Shown here piece after piece: positions 1 to 9,496 of a stretch of DNA of 64,000 bases. Under the pieces are notes generated by a model, which saw nothing but the letters and a program-made list of their open reading frames with translations, did no database searches and was not told the origin of the DNA. The DNA is from Clostridiaceae bacterium. GTDB taxonomy: Bacteria > Bacillota > Clostridia > Lachnospirales > Lachnospiraceae. The translations under genes were made by a program, and so were the position numbers. Each line of letters opens with the position of its first letter. Position 1 is the first letter of the stretch. The DNA lies in NCBI GenBank assembly GCA_910575435.1, contig CAJTGI010000005.1, forward strand, positions 62,001 to 126,000. Reading direction: 5' to 3'.

Positions 1-33
1 CAGCCGATATCTGGAAATCGCTTCCACAATCAA

Positions 34-96
34 TTTCTAGAAAATAGCCAGAATCTTATGTGCGAGCATATCGATTCTGTTCTACTTCTAGAAATG
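34..96. repeat. Large imperfect hairpin upstream of rpsT
   Basis: An inverted repeat: an outer arm ATTTCTAGAA is mirrored by TTCTAGAAAT, an inner arm CAGAATC by GATTCTG, and the centre can fold again. It is followed at 100-111 by GTGAATAGTAAC, which also occurs in slightly varied form at the ends of the palindrome at 51992-52690. It probably belongs to the 3' end of a gene outside the window or to a dispersed palindromic element. No T-run marks it as an intrinsic terminator. Confidence 0.5.
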
Positions 97-150
97 ACAG
101 TGAATAGTAACTCTGACACATATTTTTTACTAATTTTGTAAATTTATGTA

Positions 151-179
151 TTGACAAGCCCAGGAGATTCCTATATTAT
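151..179 (+). promoter_or_regulatory. Predicted sigma-A promoter of rpsT
   Basis: TTGACA at 151-156 and TATTAT at 174-179 with a 17-base spacer. Transcription would begin near 186 and leave a leader of about 70 bases before rpsT. Confidence 0.7.
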
Positions 180-257
180 TAATGAGTATGTTTATTCGAA
201 GTGACCGTGTCCGCTTTGAACAGCAACTGACTTCAAAATCGGGAGGTGGAAAAGAGA

Positions 258-521
258 ATGGCAAATATTAAATCAGCAAAGAAAAGAATTTTAGTTGATC
301 GCAGAAATGCAGAGAGAAATAAAGCAATCAAGTCCAAGGTAAAGACAGCTGTCAAGAAAGTTGACGCTGCCATTGCGGCTAAGGACAAGGCTGCTGCTTC
401 CTCAGCATTAAAGGTGGCAATTTCAGAAATTGATCGGGCTGCACGCAAAGGCGTATACCACAAGAAGACAGCGTCCAGAAAGATTTCTCGCATAACGCTT
501 GCCGTAAATAAAATTGCATAA
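258..521 (+). CDS. rpsT: 30S ribosomal protein S20
   Basis: Ribosomal protein S20, which binds 16S rRNA in the body of the small subunit. The 87-residue product is the usual length and strongly basic; it opens MANIKSAKKRI, the family signature, and consists of Lys/Ala-rich helices. The ATG at 258 is preferred over an upstream in-frame GTG at 246 because GGGAGGTGG at 241-249 is a strong ribosome binding site eight bases before it, and the GTG lies inside that site. The gene has its own promoter and terminator and so appears monocistronic. Confidence 0.97.
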   Translation: MANIKSAKKRILVDRRNAERNKAIKSKVKTAVKKVDAAIAAKDKAAASSALKVAISEIDRAARKGVYHKKTASRKISRITLAVNKIA

Positions 522-531
522 AGCATCTTAA

Positions 532-565
532 AGAAAAGGCTGCCAGGGTGTGGGCAGCTTTTTTT
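532..565 (+). terminator. Intrinsic terminator of rpsT
   Basis: GCTGCC at 539-544 pairs with GGCAGC at 553-558 across an eight-base loop and is followed by seven Ts. Confidence 0.9.
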
Positions 566-664
566 GACGACAAAGCAATCATTGTGTCCGCACTGCGACA
601 CGAATCATGCAAGAACTTTAGTTCTTCTTATGCGACATCGAGCAGTGCAGAAACGAGGGAATTT

Positions 665-1147
665 ATGAAAAAAACAGGCTATCTAGACTGGGACGAATAC
701 TTTATGGGGATCGCTCTCCTATCCGCTGAGCGGAGCAAGGATCCCAACACCAGCGTAGGCTCCTGCATTGTCAGCCAGGATAACAAAATCCTTTCGGTGG
801 GATATAACGGCATGCCTCGCGGGTGCTCCGACGACGAATATCCCTGGGAACGGGACGCTGACGCTGACTTAGAGAATAAATACCTCTTCGTCTGTCATGC
901 GGAACTCAATGCCATTTTGAACTATACAGGTACAAATATGGCCCATGCCAAGATATATACTACTCTGTTCCCCTGCAATGAATGTACCAAGGCATTGATT
1001 CAGGTCGGTATTTCCGAAGTCATTTACCTAAGTGACAAATATTCCGAATCCTCCTCCACCATCGCGGCCAAGCGCATGATGAAGTCCGCGGGTATTACAT
1101 ATACGCCTTATCAGGCAGGAGGAAAAAAAGTTCATTTAGATTTATAG
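665..1147 (+). CDS. dCMP deaminase family protein (ComEB-like)
   Basis: Predicted zinc-dependent deoxycytidylate deaminase, converting dCMP to dUMP for thymidylate synthesis. The 160-residue product contains the deaminase zinc signature: CHAE (ligand His and catalytic Glu) near residue 84 and PCNEC with the two Cys ligands about 30 residues later. The region SKDPNTSVGSCIV near the N terminus is typical of the dCMP deaminase/ComEB branch. The ATG at 665 has GAGGGA just upstream; the reading frame extends further 5' but through the rpsT terminator, so a longer protein is unlikely. It is separated from rpsT by that terminator and converges on the surface-protein gene downstream. Substrate assignment rests on family membership. 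Confidence 0.88.
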   Translation: MKKTGYLDWDEYFMGIALLSAERSKDPNTSVGSCIVSQDNKILSVGYNGMPRGCSDDEYPWERDADADLENKYLFVCHAELNAILNYTGTNMAHAKIYTTLFPCNECTKALIQVGISEVIYLSDKYSESSSTIAAKRMMKSAGITYTPYQAGGKKVHLDL

Positions 1148-1150
1148 CAA

Positions 1151-1186
1151 AGAGGGAGGGGGGATGCCGATGCATTCCCCCCTCTT
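1151..1186. terminator. GC-rich hairpin between convergent genes
   Basis: A G-run ending in ATGC at 1151-1166 pairs with GCATTCCCCCC at 1172-1182. There is no proper T-run, so termination is only likely. It sits between the convergent deaminase and surface-protein genes. Confidence 0.5.
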
Positions 1187-1264
1187 GCTTGGAATCAATT
1201 ATTCTTTAGAGCAAATATCCAGTGTGTAAATACATTTAACTCACAGAACCTTTTTAAGAATGAA

Positions 1265-4200
1265 TTAGATTTTCTTCCTCAATTTTTTACAGCCATAAAA
1301 TGCTTTCTTCCCCATCTTTTTTAACTTCTGAGAATTGATTTTGACTTTTCTAAGGGAAACGTCTCCATAGCAAGCCTTTTGCCCCAAACTTTTTAACTTT
1401 TTGCCAAAAGCGAGGCTGGTTAATTTCTTCATGCGGGCAAATGCCTGGGCTTCCACTGTATGAACGGTAGATGGCGCACTCATTTTTCTGATATGTCTAT
1501 TGCCGCGGAAAGCTTTTTTCCCAATCGCTGTGACACGGAACTTCTTTCCCCCATAAGATACCTTGGCTGGAATCCGCAACTGCTTCTTTCTATAACGGTT
1601 TCCCACAACCTTCGCCGCAGCCTTCCCCTTTTTCAGAGAAGTTATTTTATATTTCAGCTTATTCTTCCAGAATGTCTTTCCAATCTTTGCTTTCTCTCCT
1701 GCTTTCTTTTGAGTCAGCCCCTGACTAGGATTTTTTTTCTGGGAAAGGATGTCTGGATTTTTCACTAGCCCACCTGACTGGCCAGGTTTGGTTGCATTCT
1801 GGTCGCCATTTCCCGGCTGGCCGGGATTCTTATCGCCGGAATCATCATTGTCGCCCTGGCTGGGATTGTTTTGACCCGGATCATCACTACCTGACTGACC
1901 AGGTTTTTCATGATTCCCTCCTGCGCCATCGCCTTGACCATCGTCAGGATTCTTCTGGGTATCATCATCCTGGCCGCTTCCTGAACCATTGCTCTTTTTC
2001 ACCAGCGCCGCCTTCAAAACCACATCTCCACATGTGCCCGAAGGAAGCCGTTCCAACAGTTTCTGCTCTTCATCTCCTGCCAGATACCATCCTGCGAATT
2101 CATAATGATCCAAAAGCACTGCCACCTGATTTTTATCCGGCAATCTTACCTCGGAAAGATACTGGTACTGGGATACCTTGCCTTCCAGTATTTTGACTAC
2201 GCGCTCTTCCACATCATAGGAAATCCGATAGCACAGCGGTTCAGACCAGCTGGGATATAAATCCATGTCCTCCAGAGAGGCAATCTCCTCCTTTCCCTCC
2301 CCCACTGAGATTCCATCCTTGGTACGCCATCCCAGAAAGCGGTATCCTTTCCTTTCCAACATAGGCAGCTTGTAAACTTTTCCCCAGCAGCAGTAATCCT
2401 CCACCTTCTTGCCTTCCTCCATGTGGAGCGACACCCTGAACTGAGGCACCAGAGTCAGATTTCTTTCCAAAGTTATACTCTCTCCCGGAAGATAGTGCTT
2501 TCCCCCACTGTCCACATAGCGGGACACAGATACATTGTTTCCTAAATATGCCAACTCTTTCTTTAATACTGCTTTTCCCTTATATGGGTAATCTTCCTCC
2601 TCTGAAAGTGCCGCCAGGATTCCCTGCTGATAGACACTATAATTCAGAGTACAAGTTCTTTCCCGCACCGATACACAACATTTTGTACTGTGGTCGCCTT
2701 GAATCACTTGATCCAATTCCTCCATATTTAATACCTGATAGCCGGGATAGAAATACATCACATCTTCTCCAGATAAGATGTCCTTGCACGCCCTTTTCAA
2801 TGCATCTGCCACTTTCTCCCCAGTCTTGCCATAATATTGTACAGTTTCCAGAGGTTCCTGGGTGCCTTCCACCGTAATCTCTATCTGAAATCCAATATTC
2901 TCCTCCGCCTTCCAGATTGCATAGAGGACATGCTCCTTCTTGGAAGTAATCTGTCCGGTAATATTCTGTCCTGGCGCAAACATTTTCCCGGTTCCATCTG
3001 CTTTCGTATTCCATCCCATAAACTGATAGCCCGCAAGATAGTAAATATCTTTGGAAACATAGGATTCATTCACAAATGAATAGGGCGTATTCTCTACCGT
3101 CCCCTTTACCAATCCCATCATATCATCGCCTGCATTGGCATCGTATGAGATCTCAAAGGAAATAGGCTGCCACTGGGCAAATAGCAAAATGCTATCTCCC
3201 TCTTTGATACACAGTTTTTGTACATCCTCCTGGCAGGAATAGAAAGCGCCAGATCCATCCGCCGCCGTATTCCAGCCCGAAAATTCGTAACCTGACTTCT
3301 CGCCCTGACACATGGGCAGACGCACTGCCTCATCATAGGCAACCCGAATGCTCTGGGGAACGCCATCTCCTCCCTCTGCACCATTGCCATCGAAGCGAAT
3401 CTCGTAGGAGATTGGCTCCCACACAGCATACAGCACCACTGGATGATTGGGCATCTTAATGATTTCACCTGGCTGATAGGTACGGTTTTTGCCGTCACCC
3501 TCCTGATTCCAGCCTCCGAAAGTATATCCAGGCTTTTTCAGGTTTGTCTCATCCCAAATGGCAAGGTCTTCGCCATATTTTTTTGCCACAGTCTCAGGCA
3601 AGGCTGCGCTCTCCCCACCATTGATATCATAGGAGACATCATTTCTATTTCTAGTATAAAAGGCAGATAGAATGAGACTGCCATCAGCCCGCACCTTGCC
3701 AGACAATACCGAGGCATGCTTGTCCAGGAAATATCCTAGGAAAGTATTATCTTCCGCTGATATATTCACCTCCTTGTCCACATAGTCCCGATAGGCATAG
3801 CTGGATACCAAATCATAATGTCCCTCCAAGTTTTCCTTATAGTATTCCACATGATAAGAGACAATTCCAGGCTTCCACACCGCATACAGCGTCATATCCT
3901 CCTCCACCGAAAACTGGGTGCCGCCGCTTTCCTCATTCGGCGACACTGCCCATCCGGCAAAATCATATCCAAATCGCTGAGGTTTCTCATTCACAGCAAA
4001 CTTTTCATCACTCCAGACAGCGTACAGCGTCACCTGTCCTTCCCTGTCTGTCAATCCAGATACGCAAGCCCCATCGGAAAAGGCCACCCGACCGCCTGGA
4101 CTTAAGGACCAGCCCAAGAAATTCTTCCTAGCATACAACTTTTTCGTCTCGCAGACAGCATTTTCTCCGTTTCCATCCAAAGTAACGCAAAACTCTTTTT

Positions 4201-5338
4201 GCAAACAATTTTTTGTCAGTGTCACCTGCTGAGTATAAGCACAATTTTCAATAGGAGCCATATTTCCTTCGGTAGCGCCATTTCCCTGAAAGGAAATCTG
4301 ATAGCGATGTTCCGAAAAATATCGGTATACCGTGGCACCAGAGGTTGATACTACAGCAGTGGTATCACCTTTATAGGCATAACCCTGGTAGTAGGCACCC
4401 TTTTCGCTGCTCTCCCCCAGCGTTCTCCCCTGCACGGTAGTTCCATATTTTTCCTTCCAGGTGCGCTCTCCCAACACCCTTCCATCTGGCGAATCCCCGC
4501 AGATGTCATAGCATGTCACATCGTACGAGAGAGGCACCACTTCCCATCTGGCATAAAGGGTGGTTCCTGACGGACACCAAGTCCCGGCACTGATCTGATT
4601 TCCCCCTTCCCTGGCATCATACCAGCCCTGAAAGTGAACCGAATGGCCAGGCTTTTCCAAAGAGGTCACAGGCAATTCCCTCACATAGTAGCCATCCTCC
4701 GTATAGTATGCCTTGCCGCCATGATCCAGTTTTCCCTCCCCTGCCTGTACTGCCACCTCCGTCTGGGCGTTCAGTTCCCTGGGGCGATAAAAATTATAAG
4801 CATAGGAGTATCCCTCTGCTGAAGGATTTCCCAGAGATATTTCATTGTGGGACATCAATGACTCGTTGCCCAGGCCGGCAGAGTAATTCAAAAAAGAATA
4901 CTCCTTCCGGCAACGAAGATCCTCCCCGCCGCTAAGGGAATGGATTACCACGGAGAAATCTCCCAGAGACTGGCGCAATCTGGCCGCATGCAGCTGGTAT
5001 CGGCTGCTATTGCTCCGGCTATTTACCGTAATAAATGCAGAAGCGTCACTGGCATTGGTAACATCCACCCCGCTGGATGTGGTGCCAATCACAGTATGGT
5101 TATACTTCCAGGCGTCATTTGCGTTCTCCTTCCTATATACGTCATATGTAAATTCCTTTGTCGCCCCATCCACAGCATAGTAAAGCCCCTTGATACGCGC
5201 CCCCGCAATATCCCTCCCAATCCCATGAGAGTAAAGTTCCGTGGCATAATCTGCTGCTTGAACGCCTTTCCTTTCAGAAAAAAGAAAGGCACCCATAATT
5301 CCTACGAGCAAAGCAATCCGCAGAAAAATGTTCTTCAT
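1265..5338 (-). CDS. Large secreted InlB B-repeat / LRR_5 surface protein
   Basis: A 1357-residue predicted exported protein. Residues 1-28 form a signal peptide (basic start, hydrophobic core, ending near VQA). From about residue 190 to 1060 it carries many divergent beta-grasp repeats of the InlB B / Listeria-Bacteroides type, each with a motif such as FxGW followed by LYAxW. A Gly/Asp/Asn/Gln-rich spacer at about 1120-1200 leads to a Lys-rich C-terminal part with BspA-like leucine-rich repeats (GKKAFRGNRHIRK, KKAFYGCKKL). No LPXTG anchor is visible; the basic C terminus may hold it at the cell surface. AGGAGG lies seven bases before the ATG. Such proteins usually act in adhesion or matrix interaction, but the ligand cannot be told from sequence. 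Confidence 0.88.
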   Translation of the reverse strand: MKNIFLRIALLVGIMGAFLFSERKGVQAADYATELYSHGIGRDIAGARIKGLYYAVDGATKEFTYDVYRKENANDAWKYNHTVIGTTSSGVDVTNASDASAFITVNSRSNSSRYQLHAARLRQSLGDFSVVIHSLSGGEDLRCRKEYSFLNYSAGLGNESLMSHNEISLGNPSAEGYSYAYNFYRPRELNAQTEVAVQAGEGKLDHGGKAYYTEDGYYVRELPVTSLEKPGHSVHFQGWYDAREGGNQISAGTWCPSGTTLYARWEVVPLSYDVTCYDICGDSPDGRVLGERTWKEKYGTTVQGRTLGESSEKGAYYQGYAYKGDTTAVVSTSGATVYRYFSEHRYQISFQGNGATEGNMAPIENCAYTQQVTLTKNCLQKEFCVTLDGNGENAVCETKKLYARKNFLGWSLSPGGRVAFSDGACVSGLTDREGQVTLYAVWSDEKFAVNEKPQRFGYDFAGWAVSPNEESGGTQFSVEEDMTLYAVWKPGIVSYHVEYYKENLEGHYDLVSSYAYRDYVDKEVNISAEDNTFLGYFLDKHASVLSGKVRADGSLILSAFYTRNRNDVSYDINGGESAALPETVAKKYGEDLAIWDETNLKKPGYTFGGWNQEGDGKNRTYQPGEIIKMPNHPVVLYAVWEPISYEIRFDGNGAEGGDGVPQSIRVAYDEAVRLPMCQGEKSGYEFSGWNTAADGSGAFYSCQEDVQKLCIKEGDSILLFAQWQPISFEISYDANAGDDMMGLVKGTVENTPYSFVNESYVSKDIYYLAGYQFMGWNTKADGTGKMFAPGQNITGQITSKKEHVLYAIWKAEENIGFQIEITVEGTQEPLETVQYYGKTGEKVADALKRACKDILSGEDVMYFYPGYQVLNMEELDQVIQGDHSTKCCVSVRERTCTLNYSVYQQGILAALSEEEDYPYKGKAVLKKELAYLGNNVSVSRYVDSGGKHYLPGESITLERNLTLVPQFRVSLHMEEGKKVEDYCCWGKVYKLPMLERKGYRFLGWRTKDGISVGEGKEEIASLEDMDLYPSWSEPLCYRISYDVEERVVKILEGKVSQYQYLSEVRLPDKNQVAVLLDHYEFAGWYLAGDEEQKLLERLPSGTCGDVVLKAALVKKSNGSGSGQDDDTQKNPDDGQGDGAGGNHEKPGQSGSDDPGQNNPSQGDNDDSGDKNPGQPGNGDQNATKPGQSGGLVKNPDILSQKKNPSQGLTQKKAGEKAKIGKTFWKNKLKYKITSLKKGKAAAKVVGNRYRKKQLRIPAKVSYGGKKFRVTAIGKKAFRGNRHIRKMSAPSTVHTVEAQAFARMKKLTSLAFGKKLKSLGQKACYGDVSLRKVKINSQKLKKMGKKAFYGCKKLRKKI

Positions 5339-5425
5339 AAAGTTCCTCCTTATTTATTTTGCCTTGCCCTTCCACTATATGACACCAAAAGACATATGTG
5401 TTATTTAATTCTGTCAGTGATATAC

Positions 5426-5453
5426 ATTGTAGCATGTTGAGGGAATATATCAA
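5426..5453 (-). promoter_or_regulatory. Predicted promoter of the InlB-repeat protein gene
   Basis: On the minus strand TTGATA (5448-5453) and TACAAT (5426-5431) are separated by 16 bases, about 90 bases before the start codon. Confidence 0.6.
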
Positions 5454-5467
5454 TATACAAATGTAAC

Positions 5468-5497
5468 AAAAAAACAGAGAAAAATTCTCTGTTTTTT
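5468..5497. terminator. Bidirectional intrinsic terminator after the amidase gene
   Basis: A-run plus CAGAGA at 5469-5480 pairs with TCTCTG plus T-run at 5486-5497. Ts follow the stem on either strand. It lies nine bases past the amidase stop codon. Confidence 0.85.
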
Positions 5498-5505
5498 ACA
5501 AATGC

Positions 5506-6192
5506 TTATTCTCCTACCTTGCATTTTTGCAGGTATGCAACAACCTCCTTCTTGAATCCAATCCACGCCTCTGGATGGTCTACCATGTGCTTGGGACACT
5601 TCTTCCCTGTTACGTCATAATGGCGGATAACTCCGCTCTGCTCCAGCTCATACTTGTCGCAAAGATAGGATACCAAATGGACCAGAGAGCGATACGTTGC
5701 CTGGGTAAACTGCCCTGTCCGGTCAGGATGGCAACACTCAATGGAAAGGGTATCCCCATTCCTCCCATTGGAGGCATAGGCAATCTCATTTTCCGGCACG
5801 CAACACAGAATTTCTCCATCCAAGCCGATAATGAAATGGCTGCTCACCTTGTTTCCCTTCTCATCCGGCTCCTCTTTCCTGGATTCAAAATAATTTCTGT
5901 TCGCCCGGGCATCCGTTCCGGCATTGGCAGTATAATGCACCACCACACCCCGAACTTTCTCCAAAGGCGTTCCCGGCCTGGAATTTACATTATTCGTCAA
6001 AAATGCTTCCTGCATCTCTGGCCTTGCCACCTGAATGGCAGAATAATCAATTTCCGGCTTTTTCACAAATTCTTTCTTTGAAAAAATCCCTCGGAAAATC
6101 CCCACCACCAGGCAGACAAAAAGGATTATCACCCCCAGTGCCGCAAAAACCACCGCCAGAAGGTATTTGTTCTTTTTGGTCATCTTTTTCAT
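5506..6192 (-). CDS. Membrane-anchored N-acetylmuramoyl-L-alanine amidase
   Basis: Predicted zinc amidase of the Amidase_2/PGRP fold, cleaving the bond between N-acetylmuramic acid and the stem peptide. The 228-residue product begins with a basic stretch and one transmembrane helix (LLAVVFAALGVIILFVCLVVG), then the catalytic domain from about residue 75. Visible zinc-ligand positions are the His in VVHYTA, the His in IRHYDVTG and the Cys in GKKCPKH; SSHFIIGLDG and SIECCHPD also fit the family. A single anchor suggests action at the outer membrane face. The start is uncertain: the ATG at 6192 is used, but a TTG at 6210 and an ATG at 6183 are also possible and none has a clear ribosome binding site. 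Confidence 0.85.
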   Translation of the reverse strand: MKKMTKKNKYLLAVVFAALGVIILFVCLVVGIFRGIFSKKEFVKKPEIDYSAIQVARPEMQEAFLTNNVNSRPGTPLEKVRGVVVHYTANAGTDARANRNYFESRKEEPDEKGNKVSSHFIIGLDGEILCCVPENEIAYASNGRNGDTLSIECCHPDRTGQFTQATYRSLVHLVSYLCDKYELEQSGVIRHYDVTGKKCPKHMVDHPEAWIGFKKEVVAYLQKCKVGE

Positions 6193-6213
6193 ATGATAAT
6201 TTATTCCCAATCA

Positions 6214-6269
6214 GGAACTGTTAAATTAATTCGGTCCCTGCAAAATGCAAAGTTATTTTTAACAGTTCC
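6214..6269. repeat. Long-loop inverted repeat between guaB and the amidase gene
   Basis: GGAACTGTTAAA at 6214-6225 is mirrored by TTTAACAGTTCC at 6258-6269, a perfect 12-base inverted repeat around a 32-base loop. No T-run follows, so it is not a standard terminator. It could be an operator, an RNA structure in the amidase leader, or the tips of a decayed small element. Confidence 0.6.
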
Positions 6270-6312
6270 TTACCGTTCCGTATCTCTGTACACCCATTTC
6301 AAAGCATGCACA

Positions 6313-7770
6313 TTAATTCTGCTCTACGCTATAATTTGGTGCCTCCTTCGTGATATGAATATCATGAGGATGACTCTCCTTCAATGATGCAGAGGAAATT
6401 TTTACAAACTTTCCGGTCTCCTGCAAGGTCTTCACATCACTTGCCCCGCAATACCCCATGCCGGAGCGAAGGCCGCCCATCAGCTGGAATACCGTATCTT
6501 CCACGGTGCCCTTATATGCCACCCGGCCCTCCACGCCCTCTGGCACCAATTTCTTGGCACCGGACTGGAAATAGCGGTCCTTGCTGCCGTTTTCCATGGC
6601 GGCGATAGAACCCATCCCCCGGTATACTTTGTATTTGCGTCCCTGGAATAACTCGAAATCTCCCGGGCTCTCATCACATCCGGCAAACATGCTTCCCATC
6701 ATGCACACGCTGGCCCCTGCCGCAATGGCCTTGGCCATATCTCCCGAATATTTGATCCCCCCGTCGGCGATAATGGGCACGTCGTATTTCTTCGCCACCT
6801 CATACACATCCATGATGGCGGAAACCTGGGGAACGCCAATGCCTGCTACTACTCTTGTAGTACAGATAGAGCCTGGCCCAATCCCAACTTTTACGCAATC
6901 AACGCCGGCCTGAATCAAATCCTCGGCCGCTTCCCCAGTGGCCACATTGCCGGCAATAATCTGAAGATCAGGGAACGCCTCCCGAATCATCTTGACGCAT
7001 TTGAGGACATTGGCGCTATGCCCATGGGCACTATCCAAGACAACGCAATCCACATGCTTGTCTACCAGAGCCTTCACCCTGTCAAGCACATTGGCGGTAA
7101 TCCCCACTGCGGCGCCGCACAGAAGCCTTCCCTGGGAATCCTTTGCCGCCAGAGGATACTTAATCTGTTTTTCAATATCTTTAATGGTAATCAATCCCGT
7201 GAGATTTCCCTCATCATCTACCAAGGGAAGCTTTTCTTTCCTAGAGGATGCCAGAATCTTCTTTGCCTCCTCCAGAGTGATTCCCTGATTTGCGGTAATC
7301 AGCCCTTCAGAGGTCATGGACTCTCTGATTTTCTTGGTGAAATCCGTCTCAAACTTCAAGTCCCTGTTGGTGATAATCCCCACCAATTTCTTTCCCTCCG
7401 TGATGGGCACGCCAGAAATGCGGAATTTCGCCATGAGATTATTGGCATCCTCCAGCGTGTGGTCCGGCGAAAGATAAAAGGGATCTGTAATTACGCCATT
7501 CTCTGATCTCTTAACCTTGTCCACCTCGTCTGCCTGGGCCTCAATCGACATGTTCTTATGAATCACGCCAATGCCTCCCTGCCTGGCCATGGCAATCGCC
7601 ATGCGATACTCCGTCACCGTATCCATTCCCGCGCTCATCATGGGAATATTCAGACGGATTTTCTTTGTGAGATTCGTCGCCAAAGAAACCTCGTTGGGAA
7701 TCACCTCGGAATATTGCGGCACCAATAGCACGTCGTCAAAAGTAATCCCCTCGCCAATAATCTTGCCCAT
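6313..7770 (-). CDS. guaB: Inosine-5'-monophosphate dehydrogenase
   Basis: Oxidises IMP to XMP with NAD+, the committed step of GMP synthesis. The 485-residue product has the usual length: an N-terminal barrel half ([13 protein letters not shown]), two CBS domains at about residues 90-205, and the catalytic loop [11 protein letters not shown] with the active-site Cys near residue 304, followed by the flap region. The ATG at 7770 is chosen because AGGAGG lies about eight bases upstream; the open frame continues 5' through the leader. The gene is separated from gltD by its own promoter and a leader hairpin, so it can be expressed alone. Confidence 0.97.
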   Translation of the reverse strand: MGKIIGEGITFDDVLLVPQYSEVIPNEVSLATNLTKKIRLNIPMMSAGMDTVTEYRMAIAMARQGGIGVIHKNMSIEAQADEVDKVKRSENGVITDPFYLSPDHTLEDANNLMAKFRISGVPITEGKKLVGIITNRDLKFETDFTKKIRESMTSEGLITANQGITLEEAKKILASSRKEKLPLVDDEGNLTGLITIKDIEKQIKYPLAAKDSQGRLLCGAAVGITANVLDRVKALVDKHVDCVVLDSAHGHSANVLKCVKMIREAFPDLQIIAGNVATGEAAEDLIQAGVDCVKVGIGPGSICTTRVVAGIGVPQVSAIMDVYEVAKKYDVPIIADGGIKYSGDMAKAIAAGASVCMMGSMFAGCDESPGDFELFQGRKYKVYRGMGSIAAMENGSKDRYFQSGAKKLVPEGVEGRVAYKGTVEDTVFQLMGGLRSGMGYCGASDVKTLQETGKFVKISSASLKESHPHDIHITKEAPNYSVEQN

Positions 7771-7819
7771 CTCTGAATCCTCCTTATGTAATAAGATAAA
7801 ATGATGAAATGATATTAGG

Positions 7820-7846
7820 AAACACGCAGGGGATTCCTGCGTGTTT
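7820..7846 (-). promoter_or_regulatory. Strong hairpin in the guaB leader
   Basis: AAACACGCAGG at 7820-7830 pairs perfectly with CCTGCGTGTTT at 7836-7846 over a five-base loop. It lies about 50 bases before the start codon and inside the predicted 5' leader. No T-run follows, so a role in mRNA stability or regulator binding is more likely than termination. Confidence 0.65.
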
Positions 7847-7885
7847 AAACTGTACTGTGTACACATCCAAATAAATATTTTAAAA

Positions 7886-7915
7886 AGTATACACCAAATG
7901 ATATTTTCTTGTCAA
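7886..7915 (-). promoter_or_regulatory. Predicted guaB promoter
   Basis: On the minus strand TTGACA (7910-7915) and TATACT (7886-7891) with an 18-base spacer. Confidence 0.75.
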
Positions 7916-7997
7916 CTGTATTCGGCAGATTCGCAAAAAAAAGTTGTAACAGTTATTATTTACAGCCATTCATCCCCCTCATGCGATAGACTCGCTG

Positions 7998-9479
7998 CTA
8001 ATCCAAGTTCGTGTACCCCATCAATGCCTGATCCACTTCCCTAGCCACCTGGCGTCCCTCATTGATTCCCCAGACCACCAGGGACTGCCCCCGGCGCATA
8101 TCTCCCGCGGCAAACACCTTTTCCACGGAAGTCTTAAAACTGTTCCCCTGGGTTGCCACATTGGTCCGCTCGTTCAATTTTACCTTGAATGCCTTCGCCA
8201 CATAATCCTGGGTTCCCAGAAATCCTGCGGCAATCAGCACATAATCCGCCGGAATCTCGAACTCGCTGCCGGGAATCTCCGCCATATTCATGCGTCCGGT
8301 CTTCTCATCCCGCTTGGGTTCCAGCTTCACCAGCCTAACCTTTTTTATCTTTCCGCTTTTATCTGAAATAAACTCCTTTACCGTGGCCTGGTAGATGCGA
8401 GGGTCCTTGCCATACACGGCAATGGCCTCCTCCTGGCCGTAATCCGTCTTGCAGACCCTTGGCCACTCCGGCCAGGGATTATTTTCCGCCCTCTCGTCGG
8501 GAAGCTTGGGCATCATCTCCACCTGCACCACGGATTTCGCCCCCTGGCGCACCGCCGTCCCCACGCAGTCATTGCCCGTATCGCCGCCGCCGATGACCAC
8601 CACATGCTTTCCCTTGGCGTCAATCCAGCCCTCCTTCTTTCCTGTGAGTACGTGCTTCGTGGAGCGGGTCAGGTAATCCACGGCGAAATAAATTCCCTCG
8701 GCCTCTCTGCCCGGTGCCTTGATATCCCTGGGCTGGGAGGCGCCGCAGGCGAGGATCACGCTGTCATACTCCTTCAATAAATCCTCTGCCTTCACATTCC
8801 TACCCACATCCGCATTGCATGCAAAATGAACGCCCTCTTCCTCCATGATTTTCTGCTTTCTGTCAATCACCCATTTCTCCAATTTCATATTGGGGATTCC
8901 GTACATCAGAAGTCCGCCGATGTGATCGCTGCGCTCGTAGACAGTCACGTCATGCCCCCGCCGATTCAACTGGTCGGCGGCCGCAAGCCCCGCAGGTCCG
9001 GAACCAACCACGGCCACACGCTTGCCGGTGCGTACCTTTGGCGGATTGGCCTCCATCAGCCCATTGGCATATCCGTATTCAATAATCGCATGCTCATTTG
9101 CCTTGCTGGCCACAGGGGTATCATTCATGCCGCAAGTACATGCCTCCTCGCACAGAGCGGGGCAGACCCTGGACGTAAACTCCGGAAAATTATTGGTCAG
9201 GCGCAGCAGCTGCACCGCCTTCTCCAAATTGCCCCGGTAGAGCATGTCATTCCACTCCGGCACCAGATTATTCAGGGGGCAGCCGGAAGTCATGCCGCCA
9301 ATCGTCATGCCCGACTGGCAGAAAGGCACGCCGCAGTCCATGCAGCGGGCCGCCTGCTTCTTCCTCTCCTTCTCGCCCATCGGGACATGGAATTCATTAT
9401 AATTCTTAATCCGCTTCAATGGTTCTACTGCCTGGTCATCCTGCCTGTCATATTCTAAAAAACCTGTTGGTTTTCCCAT
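7998..9479 (-). CDS. gltD: Glutamate synthase, small subunit
   Basis: The beta subunit of glutamate synthase, which takes electrons from NAD(P)H through FAD and Fe-S clusters to the large subunit. The 493-residue product has an N-terminal cluster domain with Cys-rich motifs ([23 protein letters not shown]), an FAD-binding motif [14 protein letters not shown] near residue 150 and a second dinucleotide motif [13 protein letters not shown] near 285. The ATG at 9479 has GGAGGG about nine bases upstream; it follows the gltB stop by 17 bases, so the two are cotranscribed. Length and motifs are complete. Confidence 0.96.
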   Translation of the reverse strand: MGKPTGFLEYDRQDDQAVEPLKRIKNYNEFHVPMGEKERKKQAARCMDCGVPFCQSGMTIGGMTSGCPLNNLVPEWNDMLYRGNLEKAVQLLRLTNNFPEFTSRVCPALCEEACTCGMNDTPVASKANEHAIIEYGYANGLMEANPPKVRTGKRVAVVGSGPAGLAAADQLNRRGHDVTVYERSDHIGGLLMYGIPNMKLEKWVIDRKQKIMEEEGVHFACNADVGRNVKAEDLLKEYDSVILACGASQPRDIKAPGREAEGIYFAVDYLTRSTKHVLTGKKEGWIDAKGKHVVVIGGGDTGNDCVGTAVRQGAKSVVQVEMMPKLPDERAENNPWPEWPRVCKTDYGQEEAIAVYGKDPRIYQATVKEFISDKSGKIKKVRLVKLEPKRDEKTGRMNMAEIPGSEFEIPADYVLIAAGFLGTQDYVAKAFKVKLNERTNVATQGNSFKTSVEKVFAAGDMRRGQSLVVWGINEGRQVAREVDQALMGYTNLD

Positions 9480-9496
9480 ATCTCTTCCCTCCATTT

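Noticed and set aside
1765-1989. Small ORF within the spacer of the InlB-repeat protein
   Set aside because: It is another frame of a low-complexity coding region.
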